Part shown: one piece after another, positions 47,703 to 55,873 of the stretch | Numbering within the stretch: the stretch's first letter is position 1 | Layout: each line of letters starts with the position of its first letter | Assembly: GCA_026400535.1 (NCBI GenBank) | Contig: JAPLOU010000024.1 | Location: 1-64,000, forward strand | Direction of reading: 5' to 3' | From: Hyphomicrobiales bacterium | Lineage (GTDB): Bacteria; Pseudomonadota; Alphaproteobacteria; Rhizobiales; Beijerinckiaceae | Length of the DNA: 64,000 nt | Position numbers and translations under genes: made by a program | The notes under the pieces: model-generated | Told to the model about the DNA's origin: nothing | What the model saw: the letters and a program-made list of their open reading frames with translations, nothing else | Databases searched by the model: none

Positions 47703-48005
47703 GTGCTCAGGACGGTGTGCCTGGGCGGCATCGCGCTTCTGGCGGCGGCCAAGCTATGGGCCGGGATCACGGGGGATCTCGCCGCCACGATGGCAGAGGC
47801 TGGCAAGGATCCCTTCGGCATCGTGGCACTGATCGCGCTTTACAGCGGCATGGCCGGATTTCTGATTGTGATGTTCCGGCTTGAGCCGGACCGCCGCATC
47901 GCATTTGGCGTGCTGGCCGCGACACCGCTGGTGGGCAACATGGCGCCAGCGCTGTGGCTGGCCTTACGCGGCCTTGACCTGATCAGGAGCCGAAGAGTTG
48001 GTTGA
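47703..48005 (+). CDS. Small membrane protein, paralog of the preceding gene (copy 2)
   Basis: The protein has 100 residues from GTG 47703, 4 bp after the previous stop. It repeats the pattern of its neighbour in order: DPFGIVALIALYSGMAGFL, FRLEPDRRIAFGVLAATP, LVGNMAPALWLALRGLDL against the corresponding copy 1 segments. It is a tandem duplication that has diverged by roughly half. Its last 23 bp overlap the convergent gene at 47983-48369. Confidence 0.7.
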   Translation: MLRTVCLGGIALLAAAKLWAGITGDLAATMAEAGKDPFGIVALIALYSGMAGFLIVMFRLEPDRRIAFGVLAATPLVGNMAPALWLALRGLDLIRSRRVG

Positions 48006-48369
48006 TCAGCTGCAGGGCCATCGCCACCGCGAAGCAGCAGAACCCCGCCAGTGCGAAAAAGCCTGAAAACCGGAAGAAGATATCACGCAGTGTCAGGCCG
48101 ATTACCTGCTGCGCGAAACGCGGATCGGGTCGTTCCTGTGGTTCCAGCAGGACCCATAGCTCTGTCCGCTTGTAGGGCTTCAGGGGCGAGCGCTGGGCCT
48201 TGATCGCCAGCACTCCGGCGCTCAGCATCATGAAGATCGCGCCTGACTTCAGCGCCACCAGCGGATAGCCGGCCATACCGACCATGAAGCAGACAATGCC
48301 AAGCCCTGCGAAGCCGCAGGCACGCGACACGGAGAGGTACGCCATGTCATTCACGCGTGACCAATCCAT
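47983..48369 (-). CDS. Membrane protein of unknown function
   Basis: The protein has 128 residues with two N-terminal helices (about 16-55), a polar central loop (PYKRTELWVLLEPQERPD) and one C-terminal helix (about 97-122). It starts MDWSRVNDMAYLSVSR and ends LQLINQLFGS. No family was recognised. It overlaps the convergent paralog gene by 23 bp. Confidence 0.6.
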   Translation of the reverse strand: MDWSRVNDMAYLSVSRACGFAGLGIVCFMVGMAGYPLVALKSGAIFMMLSAGVLAIKAQRSPLKPYKRTELWVLLEPQERPDPRFAQQVIGLTLRDIFFRFSGFFALAGFCCFAVAMALQLINQLFGS

Positions 48370-48492
48370 GGCTCATCCCCCGTTGTGCTGTGCCATCATG
48401 CAGACGTTAGCATCAACCCTGCGCTAGCATCAACCAGGCCCATGCGGCCCGATTGGGGACGTGACGATCTGGTGAGCGGCGCAGGCGCAGAG

Positions 48493-48840
48493 TCAGCCAC
48501 TGCGCGCCGTCATGTTGAGCAGGGTCGGGATGGTCAGAAACAGGATCCCTCCGAGCCAGATCCAGAGCGAGGCCGGCGTGCTCTCCTTGAGACCCTTGCC
48601 ACGCTCGTAAATCGCCGCGGGGATGCCGCCGAAAGCGAGCGTCAGCGCCGACAGGAACAGCGAGGTGAAGTAAAACTGCAGGATCGGCGAGGTGATGAAG
48701 AAACCCGCAGCAAACGGCTTCATCAGGATGAAGACCGGGTCGAAATAGGCTGAAAAGTGCATGCCGTTGAGCAGCGACATGCCGGCGATGCCGACAAAGA
48801 TGCCATCCTTGCGCAGCATCTCCTCACGTGGATCACTCAT
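48493..48840 (-). CDS. Membrane protein of unknown function
   Basis: The protein has 115 residues and three helices, starting MSDPREEMLRKDGIFVGIAG. The central SAYFDPVFILMKPFAAGFF and the ending GILFLTIPTLLNMTARSG are distinctive, but no family is recalled. Its start overlaps the preceding gene by 4 bp (ATGA), so the two form a small operon downstream of the symporter. Confidence 0.65.
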   Translation of the reverse strand: MSDPREEMLRKDGIFVGIAGMSLLNGMHFSAYFDPVFILMKPFAAGFFITSPILQFYFTSLFLSALTLAFGGIPAAIYERGKGLKESTPASLWIWLGGILFLTIPTLLNMTARSG

Positions 48841-49160
48841 GGCCGGGGCGCTCCGACGATGGTCGGCATCCAGCCCATGGCCGCGAAACTGACGAACACG
48901 AGCAGACGCAGGAACAGGACCCAGACCACGGTCAGCAGCACGACCACACGCTCATGCACGGCGAAGGGCGTGACCAGTTGCACGGCGTTGATGGCGGGCT
49001 GCGTGATCTGGCGAAACACGGTCCAGATGACCTTTTCGCTGTCAGGCGGGAAGAACAGCGACAGAACGAAGCGGCCCATCAGCGTGTACATCAACGCGGC
49101 CAGCGCCAGATTGGGGATCTGGTAGAGCCAGAACAGTCCCTGGCTGTCGACGTCAGTCAT
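48837..49160 (-). CDS. YggT-like membrane protein
   Basis: The protein has 107 residues and two helices: IPNLALAALMYTLMGRFVLS and ERVVVLLTVVWVLFLRLLVF. The segment between them (FFPPDSEKVIWTVFRQITQP) resembles YggT-type proteins, where a helix pair flanks a loop with a conserved Pro. It sits between the terminator of the symporter operon and the overlapping unknown membrane gene. Function is unknown. Confidence 0.6.
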   Translation of the reverse strand: MTDVDSQGLFWLYQIPNLALAALMYTLMGRFVLSLFFPPDSEKVIWTVFRQITQPAINAVQLVTPFAVHERVVVLLTVVWVLFLRLLVFVSFAAMGWMPTIVGAPRP

Positions 49161-49220
49161 GTGGCTCGGGTCCTTCGGTCACAGGCTGCGGCGCGCGCCT
49201 GCGGGCCGTCCCATAAGATG

Positions 49221-49248
49221 AAAGAAGGGGCGGAACAAGCCGCCCCTT
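49221..49248 (-). terminator. Rho-independent terminator of the symporter operon
   Basis: AAGGGGCGG (49225-49233) and CCGCCCCTT (49240-49248) form a 9-bp perfect stem with a 6-base loop. Read leftward, the stem is followed by CTTTCATCTT. It lies 45 bp after the symporter stop on the minus strand. Confidence 0.8.
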
Positions 49249-49292
49249 CAGGTCGTTGGCAGGGTTGCGGGCATCGTGCCCGCACGCAAAGC

Positions 49293-51245
49293 TCACTTCT
49301 CGATCATCACGGCTGCGCCACGGGGGCGACGGATGTCGTCGATGAAGCTCTGCATCTCGGAGCTCGGTGCCGTGGTGAACTTCGAGACGATCCACATCGT
49401 CAGGAAGCCGACCGGCATGCCGAACAGGCCGGCCGAGATGTTCGCCACGTTGAACCAGCCCACTCGGCTCGCCATGGGATGGTTGATGAGCACCATTCCC
49501 TGGTTGAAGATCTGCGGCGTTTCGGCCTTGATCTTCGCAAGATCGACCAGAGCGCGTCCGGTCGTCGGGCTGACGTTCGAGTACATGCCGAGATAATCCA
49601 CACCGAAGCCCGGGAAGTAGCGGGTCACGACGAGGTAGACGAGTGTGGTCAGGAAGCCGGCCCAGATGCCCGCCACGGCCCCTGCCGAGGTGGTATTCTT
49701 GGACCAGATGCCCATGACGAGCGCCGGGAACAGGCCTGCCGCAGCAAGACTGAAGGCCCAGGCCACCATGGCGACGATGTCCGCCGGACGTCCCGATGCC
49801 ACCCAGGCGGCGAGGACCGCCACGACCACCAGAAGCACGCGCGCGATGATGAGTTTCCTCGCCACCGGTGCGTTCTTGTTGATCATGCGCGAGTAGACGT
49901 CGTGCGACAGCGCATTGGCGATGGCGAGCAGCAGGCCGTCAGCGGTCGACAGCGCGGCGGCAAGACCACCAGCGGCGACGAGGCCGGAGACGACATAGGG
50001 CAGACCGGCGATTTCAGGCGTCGCAATCACGATCGCGTCGGCCTGGATCGCGAAGTTGGCAAGACCCAGGACACCGGTATGACCAGCAATCCTGCCGCAG
50101 GCTGCGGTGATCGTGGCCACATCGACGGCATTGACGCCGCAGATCTGGATCAGGCCGATCTTGCCATAGCTGTAGATCCAGCCTGGAAGCTGGCCGAGCG
50201 GCTTGCCGATGACGTTCTCGAACACCTCGAGCTTCGCGAAGGCGGCATAGGCCGGCGCCGTGAAGTAGAGGATGAAGATGAACAGCAAGGTCCACGCCAC
50301 AGAGGAGCGGGCTTCACGCACGGATGGCGTGGTGAAGTAGCGCATCAGGACGTGCGGCAGCGACGCCGTGCCGACCATCAGGCAGAGCACAAGCGCGAAG
50401 AAGTTCAAGGGGTCGTAGCGGGCGAAGGGCACGATATGCGATGCGGTCGCCGCAACACCGAGCGCTGCTTCCTTGATCTGGATCTCGGAGAGAACCGTGC
50501 CGTAGGTGAGCTGCGGGATCGGGATACCGAACTTCTGGGTCGAGAGGATCACGACCGGAACGAGATAGGCGATGATCAGCACGATGTACTGCGCCACCTG
50601 CGTCCAGGTCACCGCGCGCATGCCGCCGAGCATCGAGCAGACCAGAATGCCGACGAGGCCAACGAACACCGCCATTTCGAACGACATGCCGAGCAGGCGT
50701 GCGCCGATCAGGCCGGTGCCGACAATCTGCGCGACCACATAGGTGAACGAGCAGCTCATCAGGACGACGATGCCGGCGATACGGGCCGCATTGCCGCCAA
50801 AGCGGAAGGCGAGGAAGTCCGGAACCGTGTAGCAGCCAAACTTGCGCAGGTAGGGCGCGATCAGCGTCGCCACCAGCACATAGCCGCCGGTCCAGCCGAG
50901 GATGAAGGCGAGGCCGTCATAGCCCAGCAGGTAGAGCGTACCGGCCATGCCGATGAACGAGGCGGCGCTCATCCAGTCGGCGGCGGTCGCCATGCCATTG
51001 TAGAAGGACGGCACCTTGCGGCCTGCGACGTAGTATTCGTCGACCTGCATGGTACGGGAGAGAATGCCGATGGCGGCATAGACGCCGATCGTGAAGGCCA
51101 CGAACAGGTAGCCCAGGATGGTGTTGGGAACGCCCATGCGCTCCAGGATCGCGATGAAGATCACGAAGGCGATGAATCCACCCGTATAGATGGTGTAGAT
51201 CCGGCCAAGATTTGAGGTGAAATCAGCTTTTGCTTCGGTTGCCAT
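49293..51245 (-). CDS. Sodium:solute symporter family protein (acetate-permease-like)
   Basis: The protein has 650 residues and about 13-14 membrane helices. SSS motifs include DEYYVAGRKVPSFYNGMATA, cited in part, then AADWMSAASFIGMAG, FGGNAARIAG and ALSTADGLLLAIANALSHD. The start at 51245 has GAGGAG 9 bases before it; a longer in-frame opening is rejected. It lies 13 bp after a DUF4212 subunit, and the pair defines a symporter family (VC_2705 type) that includes acetate and pyruvate carriers. A NarL-type regulator is divergent from it. A monocarboxylate substrate is likely, not proven. Confidence 0.93.
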   Translation of the reverse strand: MATEAKADFTSNLGRIYTIYTGGFIAFVIFIAILERMGVPNTILGYLFVAFTIGVYAAIGILSRTMQVDEYYVAGRKVPSFYNGMATAADWMSAASFIGMAGTLYLLGYDGLAFILGWTGGYVLVATLIAPYLRKFGCYTVPDFLAFRFGGNAARIAGIVVLMSCSFTYVVAQIVGTGLIGARLLGMSFEMAVFVGLVGILVCSMLGGMRAVTWTQVAQYIVLIIAYLVPVVILSTQKFGIPIPQLTYGTVLSEIQIKEAALGVAATASHIVPFARYDPLNFFALVLCLMVGTASLPHVLMRYFTTPSVREARSSVAWTLLFIFILYFTAPAYAAFAKLEVFENVIGKPLGQLPGWIYSYGKIGLIQICGVNAVDVATITAACGRIAGHTGVLGLANFAIQADAIVIATPEIAGLPYVVSGLVAAGGLAAALSTADGLLLAIANALSHDVYSRMINKNAPVARKLIIARVLLVVVAVLAAWVASGRPADIVAMVAWAFSLAAAGLFPALVMGIWSKNTTSAGAVAGIWAGFLTTLVYLVVTRYFPGFGVDYLGMYSNVSPTTGRALVDLAKIKAETPQIFNQGMVLINHPMASRVGWFNVANISAGLFGMPVGFLTMWIVSKFTTAPSSEMQSFIDDIRRPRGAAVMIEK

Positions 51246-51258
51246 GGTCGTTTTCTCC

Positions 51259-51519
51259 TCAATCGTCTTCGGCCATGCCGTACTTGCGATCCACCTTGTC
51301 CTGGGCTCCCGAGAACCAGAACAGCTGCGCCACAAACACGATCAGCGATCCCTGTGCGGCCATGTAGAAGCCCAGCGGGAAGCCGAGGATCTTGATGCCG
51401 TTCAGGGCTGGCGCGAACATGTGGATGAAGAAGGAAAAGAAGGCCCAGATGCCTAGCATGATGTAGGTCAGACGCTGGGTCTCGGCCCAGTGCGCCTGAA
51501 CCTTGTTTGGTTCGCTCAT
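51259..51519 (-). CDS. DUF4212 small subunit of sodium:solute symporter
   Basis: The protein has 86 residues and two helices: YIMLGIWAFFSFFIHMFAPA and FPLGFYMAAQGSLIVFVAQLF. AHWAETQRLTYIML and the ending AQDKVDRKYG are typical of DUF4212. GGGAG lies 9 bases before ATG 51519; an upstream in-frame start is rejected. It is the first gene of the symporter operon and works as its accessory subunit. Confidence 0.9.
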   Translation of the reverse strand: MSEPNKVQAHWAETQRLTYIMLGIWAFFSFFIHMFAPALNGIKILGFPLGFYMAAQGSLIVFVAQLFWFSGAQDKVDRKYGMAEDD

Positions 51520-51838
51520 CTTGCGTTTCTCCCGATGCAGCCACATGCGGGGTCCGGACGCCCCGTCACTGCTTGCTGCGACAGTCGGCATTCCGGCATG
51601 GTTAAGCCGGATTAACCGATTTGGCCTAATTAGGGCGTAAGGTATTGTCCGGATAGTCCTACTAAAGACTCATGTGCCTGAACTTAAACGAACTTCTCAT
51701 GGATTTAGGTGCACTGCATCAACAATTGAAATATGTGAATTAGGGCCGTACAGGGCGGACTTGCCTTGACCAGCGCGACATGTGCAAACTGGTGCCAATC
51801 AACAAGAACAACGGCAAATCCGGTGGAGAGAACGGCAG
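51520..51838. promoter_or_regulatory. Divergent promoter region between symporter operon and CrbR-like regulator
   Basis: 319 bp, more AT-rich than its surroundings. GGTTAAGCCGGATTAACC at 51600-51617 is an 18-bp near-perfect palindrome (one mismatched pair), 81 bp upstream of the DUF4212 start. AGTC (51655-51658) and GACT (51667-51670) form a shorter inverted repeat. Both are candidate operators, but no consensus is known for this regulator. Confidence 0.5.
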
Positions 51839-52531
51839 ATGTCGGCAGAGTACGCATCAGCGATCTTGATCGCGGACGATCATCCTCTGTTCAGGGGCGC
51901 GCTGCGACAGGCGCTGGTGTCCGCGCTCCCGGGCGCGGCCCTGTCAGAGGCAGGATCGTTCGACGAGGTCACCCGCCTGCTGTCCGGGGGACTTGAGGCG
52001 GACCTGATCCTGCTCGATCTGAGCATGCCCGGCGTGCAGGGCTTTTCCGGCCTGCTGTTCCTGCGGGCCGATTATCCACAGATTCCCGTGATGGTGGTGT
52101 CGGCCAACGATGATCCCGGCGTGGTCAAGCGCTGCATCGAATTTGGTGCGCTGGGCTTCATGCCGAAGACGCTCGACGCCGGGCAGATGGCGATCGCCGT
52201 GCAGTCCGTCCTCGACGGGCAGATCTGGGTTCCGGCCGGTATCGACCTGTCCACCGGCCAGGACAGCGAGACGGCGGGGACCATCAAGCGGCTGATGTCG
52301 CTGACCCCGCAACAGGTGCGCGTGCTGATGATGCTGTCGGAGGGCCTGCTGAACAAGCAGATCGCCTACGAACTCGGCGTCTCCGAAGCCACCGTGAAGG
52401 CCCATGTCTCGGCCATCCTGCAGAAGCTCGGCGTTGACAGCCGCACCCAGGCCGTGATCCTTGCGTCCAAGATTGCCGCGACGGGCTGGAGTCCGCCGGA
52501 GTCATCATCCCAGAACTCCACGGCGGCCTGA
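51839..52531 (+). CDS. LuxR/NarL-type response regulator (CrbR-like)
   Basis: The protein has 230 residues from ATG 51839 (GGAGAG upstream); a longer in-frame ATG at 51782 has no ribosome-binding site. Receiver: DDHPLFRGALRQAL, phospho-acceptor D60 (LILLDLSMPG) and K in MPKTL. Output: LTPQQVRVLMMLSEGLLNKQ, then IAYELGVSEATVKAHVSAIL, the NarL-type HTH. It is divergent from the symporter/DUF4212 operon. CrbR-type regulators work with SSS-domain kinases like the one at 23718, which fits. Confidence 0.9.
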   Translation: MSAEYASAILIADDHPLFRGALRQALVSALPGAALSEAGSFDEVTRLLSGGLEADLILLDLSMPGVQGFSGLLFLRADYPQIPVMVVSANDDPGVVKRCIEFGALGFMPKTLDAGQMAIAVQSVLDGQIWVPAGIDLSTGQDSETAGTIKRLMSLTPQQVRVLMMLSEGLLNKQIAYELGVSEATVKAHVSAILQKLGVDSRTQAVILASKIAATGWSPPESSSQNSTAA

Positions 52532-52570
52532 ACGGCGCCGGGCGGAGGCAGGCCGGCGAAAGGTTGTGCC

Positions 52571-52837
52571 ATGTCGGGTCCCAAACTTGAACGTGTCCTG
52601 GGCGGCTCGCCGCTCAGCGTGCTCGTCAAGCTGATCTTCCTGTCGCTGATCGTCGGCGCCATCATGGCCTTTCTCGGGCTGACGCCAAAGAGCCTGTTCG
52701 ATGCGATCGGGACCTTCGTCAGCTCCATCCTCAACCTGGGCACGGACGCCATCTGGCAGGTGGCGCAATGGGTGGTGGCCGGCGCACTGGTCGTCGTGCC
52801 GATCTGGCTGATCCTCAGGCTGCTGGGCCGGACGTGA
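52571..52837 (+). CDS. DUF6460-like small membrane protein
   Basis: The protein has 88 residues and two helices. [20 protein letters not shown] and [19 protein letters not shown] resemble DUF6460 proteins of Hyphomicrobiales. It follows the regulator by 39 bp, so it may share its transcript. The last 23 bp overlap the convergent pyrD. Function is unknown. Confidence 0.7.
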   Translation: MSGPKLERVLGGSPLSVLVKLIFLSLIVGAIMAFLGLTPKSLFDAIGTFVSSILNLGTDAIWQVAQWVVAGALVVVPIWLILRLLGRT

Positions 52838-53918
52838 GCCCCCGGCCAGCGGCATAATCATCCGTCCGGCTGCCAACGCAGGCACCGATGTCGGGGAGAC
52901 CGGCGCGGTCGAGATGCGCGACGAGGCCCTGCTTGATCGCGGTGAACAGTCCGGGACCCTTGAAGATCAGTGCCGTGTAGAGCTGCACCAGGCTGGCACC
53001 TGCCTCGATCTTGGCCAGCGCGCCCTGCCAATCCTCGACACCCCCGACCCCGATGAGTGGCAGGCGGCCCTCAATGCGTTGCGCTGTCTGGGCCAGAACG
53101 CGGGTCGAGCGGACGAACACAGGTCGGCCGGACAGCCCGCCGGTCTCGGCCCGGTGCAGGCTCTTCAGGCTGGCGGGCCGGTCGATGGTGGTGTTGGCGA
53201 CAACCAGCCCGTCGATCATCCGCCCGAGCGCAACCGCGACGATGCCGTCAAGGTCCGCCTCGAGCAGGTCCGGCGCAATCTTGAGCAGCACCGGGGTCCG
53301 GCGCGTGCCGGCGCACGCCGCGTCGCGGGCTGCCAGCGTCCGCGCGACCAGATCGTCGAGCGCGGCCTCGCCCTGCAGGTCGCGCAGGCCCGGCGTGTTC
53401 GGCGACGAGACATTGATCGACAGGAAATCGCACAGCGGCGCAAGGGAGCGCGCGAGAATGGCATAGTCGCCGGACCGGTCGGTCGAGGCCTTGTTGGCTC
53501 CCAGATTGACGCCGACAAGGCCCTGACGCCCGCGCCGGGCACGGAGCTTGGCCGCCACGGCCTCGACGCCGACGCTGTTCAGGCCATAGCGGTTGATCAC
53601 GGCCGCATCTTCGGCGAGCCGGAAGACGCGCGGACGCTCATTGCCCGGCTGGGGCAGCGGCGTGACGCCGCCGATCTCCGTGAACCCGACGCCAAGGCCC
53701 AGCACGCCATCGATGGCTTCGGCATGCTTGTCAAAACCGGCCGCCAGCCCGACGGGATTGGGAAAGCGCAGGCCGAAAGCCTCAACAGCCAGGCGCGGAT
53801 CATCCTTCCCCGGCGATCGCGCTGGTGCGAGGGCCAGTGCAGCCACGGCAAGCCTGTGCGCGCTTTCCGGATCAAGCGCGTGGATCAGGGGCCGGGCGAG
53901 ATCGAACAGGCCTGCCAT
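52815..53918 (-). CDS. pyrD: Quinone-dependent dihydroorotate dehydrogenase
   Basis: The protein has 367 residues, class 2 DHODH, with an N-terminal membrane-associating helix ([12 protein letters not shown]). Motifs: [56 protein letters not shown] and [20 protein letters not shown] for FMN binding, with the catalytic Ser in NVSSPNT. It oxidises dihydroorotate to orotate in pyrimidine synthesis, feeding electrons to quinone at the inner membrane. Its ATG overlaps the DUF952 stop by one base. Confidence 0.96.
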   Translation of the reverse strand: MAGLFDLARPLIHALDPESAHRLAVAALALAPARSPGKDDPRLAVEAFGLRFPNPVGLAAGFDKHAEAIDGVLGLGVGFTEIGGVTPLPQPGNERPRVFRLAEDAAVINRYGLNSVGVEAVAAKLRARRGRQGLVGVNLGANKASTDRSGDYAILARSLAPLCDFLSINVSSPNTPGLRDLQGEAALDDLVARTLAARDAACAGTRRTPVLLKIAPDLLEADLDGIVAVALGRMIDGLVVANTTIDRPASLKSLHRAETGGLSGRPVFVRSTRVLAQTAQRIEGRLPLIGVGGVEDWQGALAKIEAGASLVQLYTALIFKGPGLFTAIKQGLVAHLDRAGLPDIGACVGSRTDDYAAGRGLTSGPAA

Positions 53919-54277
53919 CAGCCCATGTCCCGCGGAAAGACATGCTGTCCGCCCGGGGCAAGCGGCAAGGGCTCGATCCAGCGCACGGCAGCCAGGGGCA
54001 AGGGCCCATAGAGGTGGGGAAACAGCGCGCCGCCGCGTGAGGCCTCCCAGCGCAGCGCAGGGCCAAGCCCGGCCGCATCGACCGCGATCAGGAGCAGCCC
54101 TGCCACGGCTGCAAAGTGCTTGGCTGCCGTCTCGACCACCTGCGCGGCGGTGGAAAAGTGGAGGAAGCCATCAGCCAGATCAACCGGAGCGCCCGCGAAA
54201 ACACCCGCCCGTTCGGCGAGCGCCCAATCTGAGGCGGGATGAAGCTTGTAGATCAGCGCTGTCGAAGCCGATGACAT
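53918..54277 (-). CDS. DUF952 family protein
   Basis: The protein has 119 residues from ATG 54277 (GAGGG upstream); a longer frame is rejected. The pattern [38 protein letters not shown], and [19 protein letters not shown] matches DUF952. It is usually next to pyrD in alphaproteobacteria, as here, and its stop overlaps the pyrD start. The function is unknown; a glutathione-transferase-like or stress role has been guessed for the family. Confidence 0.9.
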   Translation of the reverse strand: MSSASTALIYKLHPASDWALAERAGVFAGAPVDLADGFLHFSTAAQVVETAAKHFAAVAGLLLIAVDAAGLGPALRWEASRGGALFPHLYGPLPLAAVRWIEPLPLAPGGQHVFPRDMG

Positions 54278-54471
54278 TTGCGTCCCTCGCCCGTCCCTTG
54301 CCCGTGCCGTGCACCGCCTGACGGCCGCAGCTGCCGGCGGGTGGGCATAGACCGCAGGCGCATACCATTCAAGGCCCGTTTGCCACAGCGGCCGACATAG
54401 GCATGATGTCTGTTTCAAGGCCTCCATTCCTATGCTGGACGGATGGGTGCACGCCCGCCGGAGGCGAGAGC

Positions 54472-55126
54472 ATGCTCTGCGACGACCAGATCTGGGGCGC
54501 GATCGACGCGCTCGCCGAACGGTATCGGATGACGCCCTCGGGACTGGCCAAGCGGGCCGGGCTCGACCTGACCACGTTCAACCGCTCCAAGCGCATCGGG
54601 GCCGACGGCCGCCAGCGCTGGCCAAGATCCAGGTGGCCACCGGCGCCAGCCTCGATGAATTCATCGCGCTCGTTGTCAGTAGGGGGCGCAGGGCGATGCG
54701 CCAGCGCACGATTCCGCTGATCGGCTTCGCCGAGGCCGGCAATGGCGGCTTCTTTGACGACCGCGGACTGCCGCAGGGCGATGGCTGGGACGAGGTGGCC
54801 TTTCCGACAGCGCCGATGAGCGGGTCTAGGCGCTCGCGATCAACGGCGCTTCGATGATGCCCCTTGACCGCGACGGGGACACGATCATCGTTTCCCCTGC
54901 GGTGCCGACGCGCTGTGGCGATGGGGTCGTGGTGCGGGCAATGGACGGCGAGGTCATGGCGAAAGAGCTGAAGCGCAAGACGCTGGAGACGGTCGAACTC
55001 GCCTCGCTCAATCCGGATCACCCGGACCGGGTGCTGCAGCTCTCGGAGGTCTCGTTCATCGCCCGCGTGATCTGGGCCAGCCAGTGTCAGGGCTGCAGCA
55101 GCAGCCAGACGCCCTTGGCGAGATAA
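54472..55126 (+). pseudogene. S24/LexA-like phage-repressor family protein, frameshifted
   Basis: Three frames together make one S24 regulator. 54472-54605 gives the HTH part (MLCDDQIWGAIDALAERYRM, GLAKRAGLDLTTFNRSKR). A shift then gives LAKIQVATGASLDEFIAL and RTIPLIGFAEAGNGGFF, with the A-G cleavage site. A TAG interrupts at about 54830, and a third frame gives AINGASMMPLDRDGD (catalytic Ser), VMAKELKRKT (catalytic Lys) and SLNPDHPDR, ending near ARVIWASQ. GGAGG lies before the first ATG. Relatives have about 220 residues. At least two shifts and one stop make it inactive. Confidence 0.85.
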
Positions 55127-55833
55127 ACCGCGCTGACGGCCAGGATGATGGTCCGGCTCCAGCTCCTGAAGCTGGCCTCGCTGATGCGCGCCAGCACGAG
55201 CGCCGCAAGCGAAGCGCCTGTCATGGCGAGCGCGATCGCACCGCCATAGATCCAGAGCGGGAAGATGTCACCCGCATCCGACAAGGATCCGAAGAAGGCG
55301 ACGCGTTGGACATGGGCCATGGTCTGCGAGGCCGCCTTGGTGGCCACGATCGTCTTGCGGTCGAGAGTGGATTTCTGGAAGAAGATGTCCAGCACGTTAC
55401 CGGCGACACCGGCCATGAGTTGCACCAGCATCACGACCGCGCCGCAGAACACCGAGCCGCCACGCCGCATCACATCCGGCCGCCAGCCCGCCGGGACCAG
55501 TTCGACCAGAAAGGGCGTGAGGCCCATGGCGATATAGACGAGCGATTTCTCCGGCACATGCGCCACTGCCTTCATCAGCAGAAAGACCGCGAACGAACCC
55601 GCCGCATAACCCATGATGATTGGCCAGTTGATGTGCGCGCGCCATAGCAGGGCGCGCCAGCCATTGGAGGCGGTCTGGGTCACGCCATGGAGCACCATGG
55701 CGGCGGTCACATCCATGAGCAGCAACACGATGCCCATCAGGATCATGCCGCCCGCCATGCCGACGACGCCGGACAGGAACGACGTCGCAAGGACTGAGAC
55801 GGCGGCGAGCGCGAGCGTGAGCGGGGTCAGCAT
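55087..55833 (-). CDS. TauE/SafE-family permease (second, divergent copy)
   Basis: The protein has 248 residues, about 7-8 helices, starting MLTPLTLALAAVSVLATSFL from ATG 55833; a TTG at 55845 is an alternative, and neither has a strong ribosome-binding site. SGVVGMAGGMILMGIVLLL is the TauE-type motif, with AGG in place of the usual GGG. FFQKSTLDRKTIVATKAASQ is a typical mid-protein loop. It is distinct in length and sequence from the TauE at 38120. It overlaps the broken S24 gene by 40 bp at its 3' end. Substrate is unknown. Confidence 0.87.
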   Translation of the reverse strand: MLTPLTLALAAVSVLATSFLSGVVGMAGGMILMGIVLLLMDVTAAMVLHGVTQTASNGWRALLWRAHINWPIIMGYAAGSFAVFLLMKAVAHVPEKSLVYIAMGLTPFLVELVPAGWRPDVMRRGGSVFCGAVVMLVQLMAGVAGNVLDIFFQKSTLDRKTIVATKAASQTMAHVQRVAFFGSLSDAGDIFPLWIYGGAIALAMTGASLAALVLARISEASFRSWSRTIILAVSAVYLAKGVWLLLQP

Positions 55834-55873
55834 GGGACTTGGCAATCGGCAGACGGCGGTCGCAGGACAAAAG

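Noticed and set aside
48828-51215. Long open frame (795 codons) on the plus strand opposite the symporter
   Set aside because: The composition is dominated by Asp, His and Arg with no helices or motifs, and the opposite strand encodes a clear SSS symporter.
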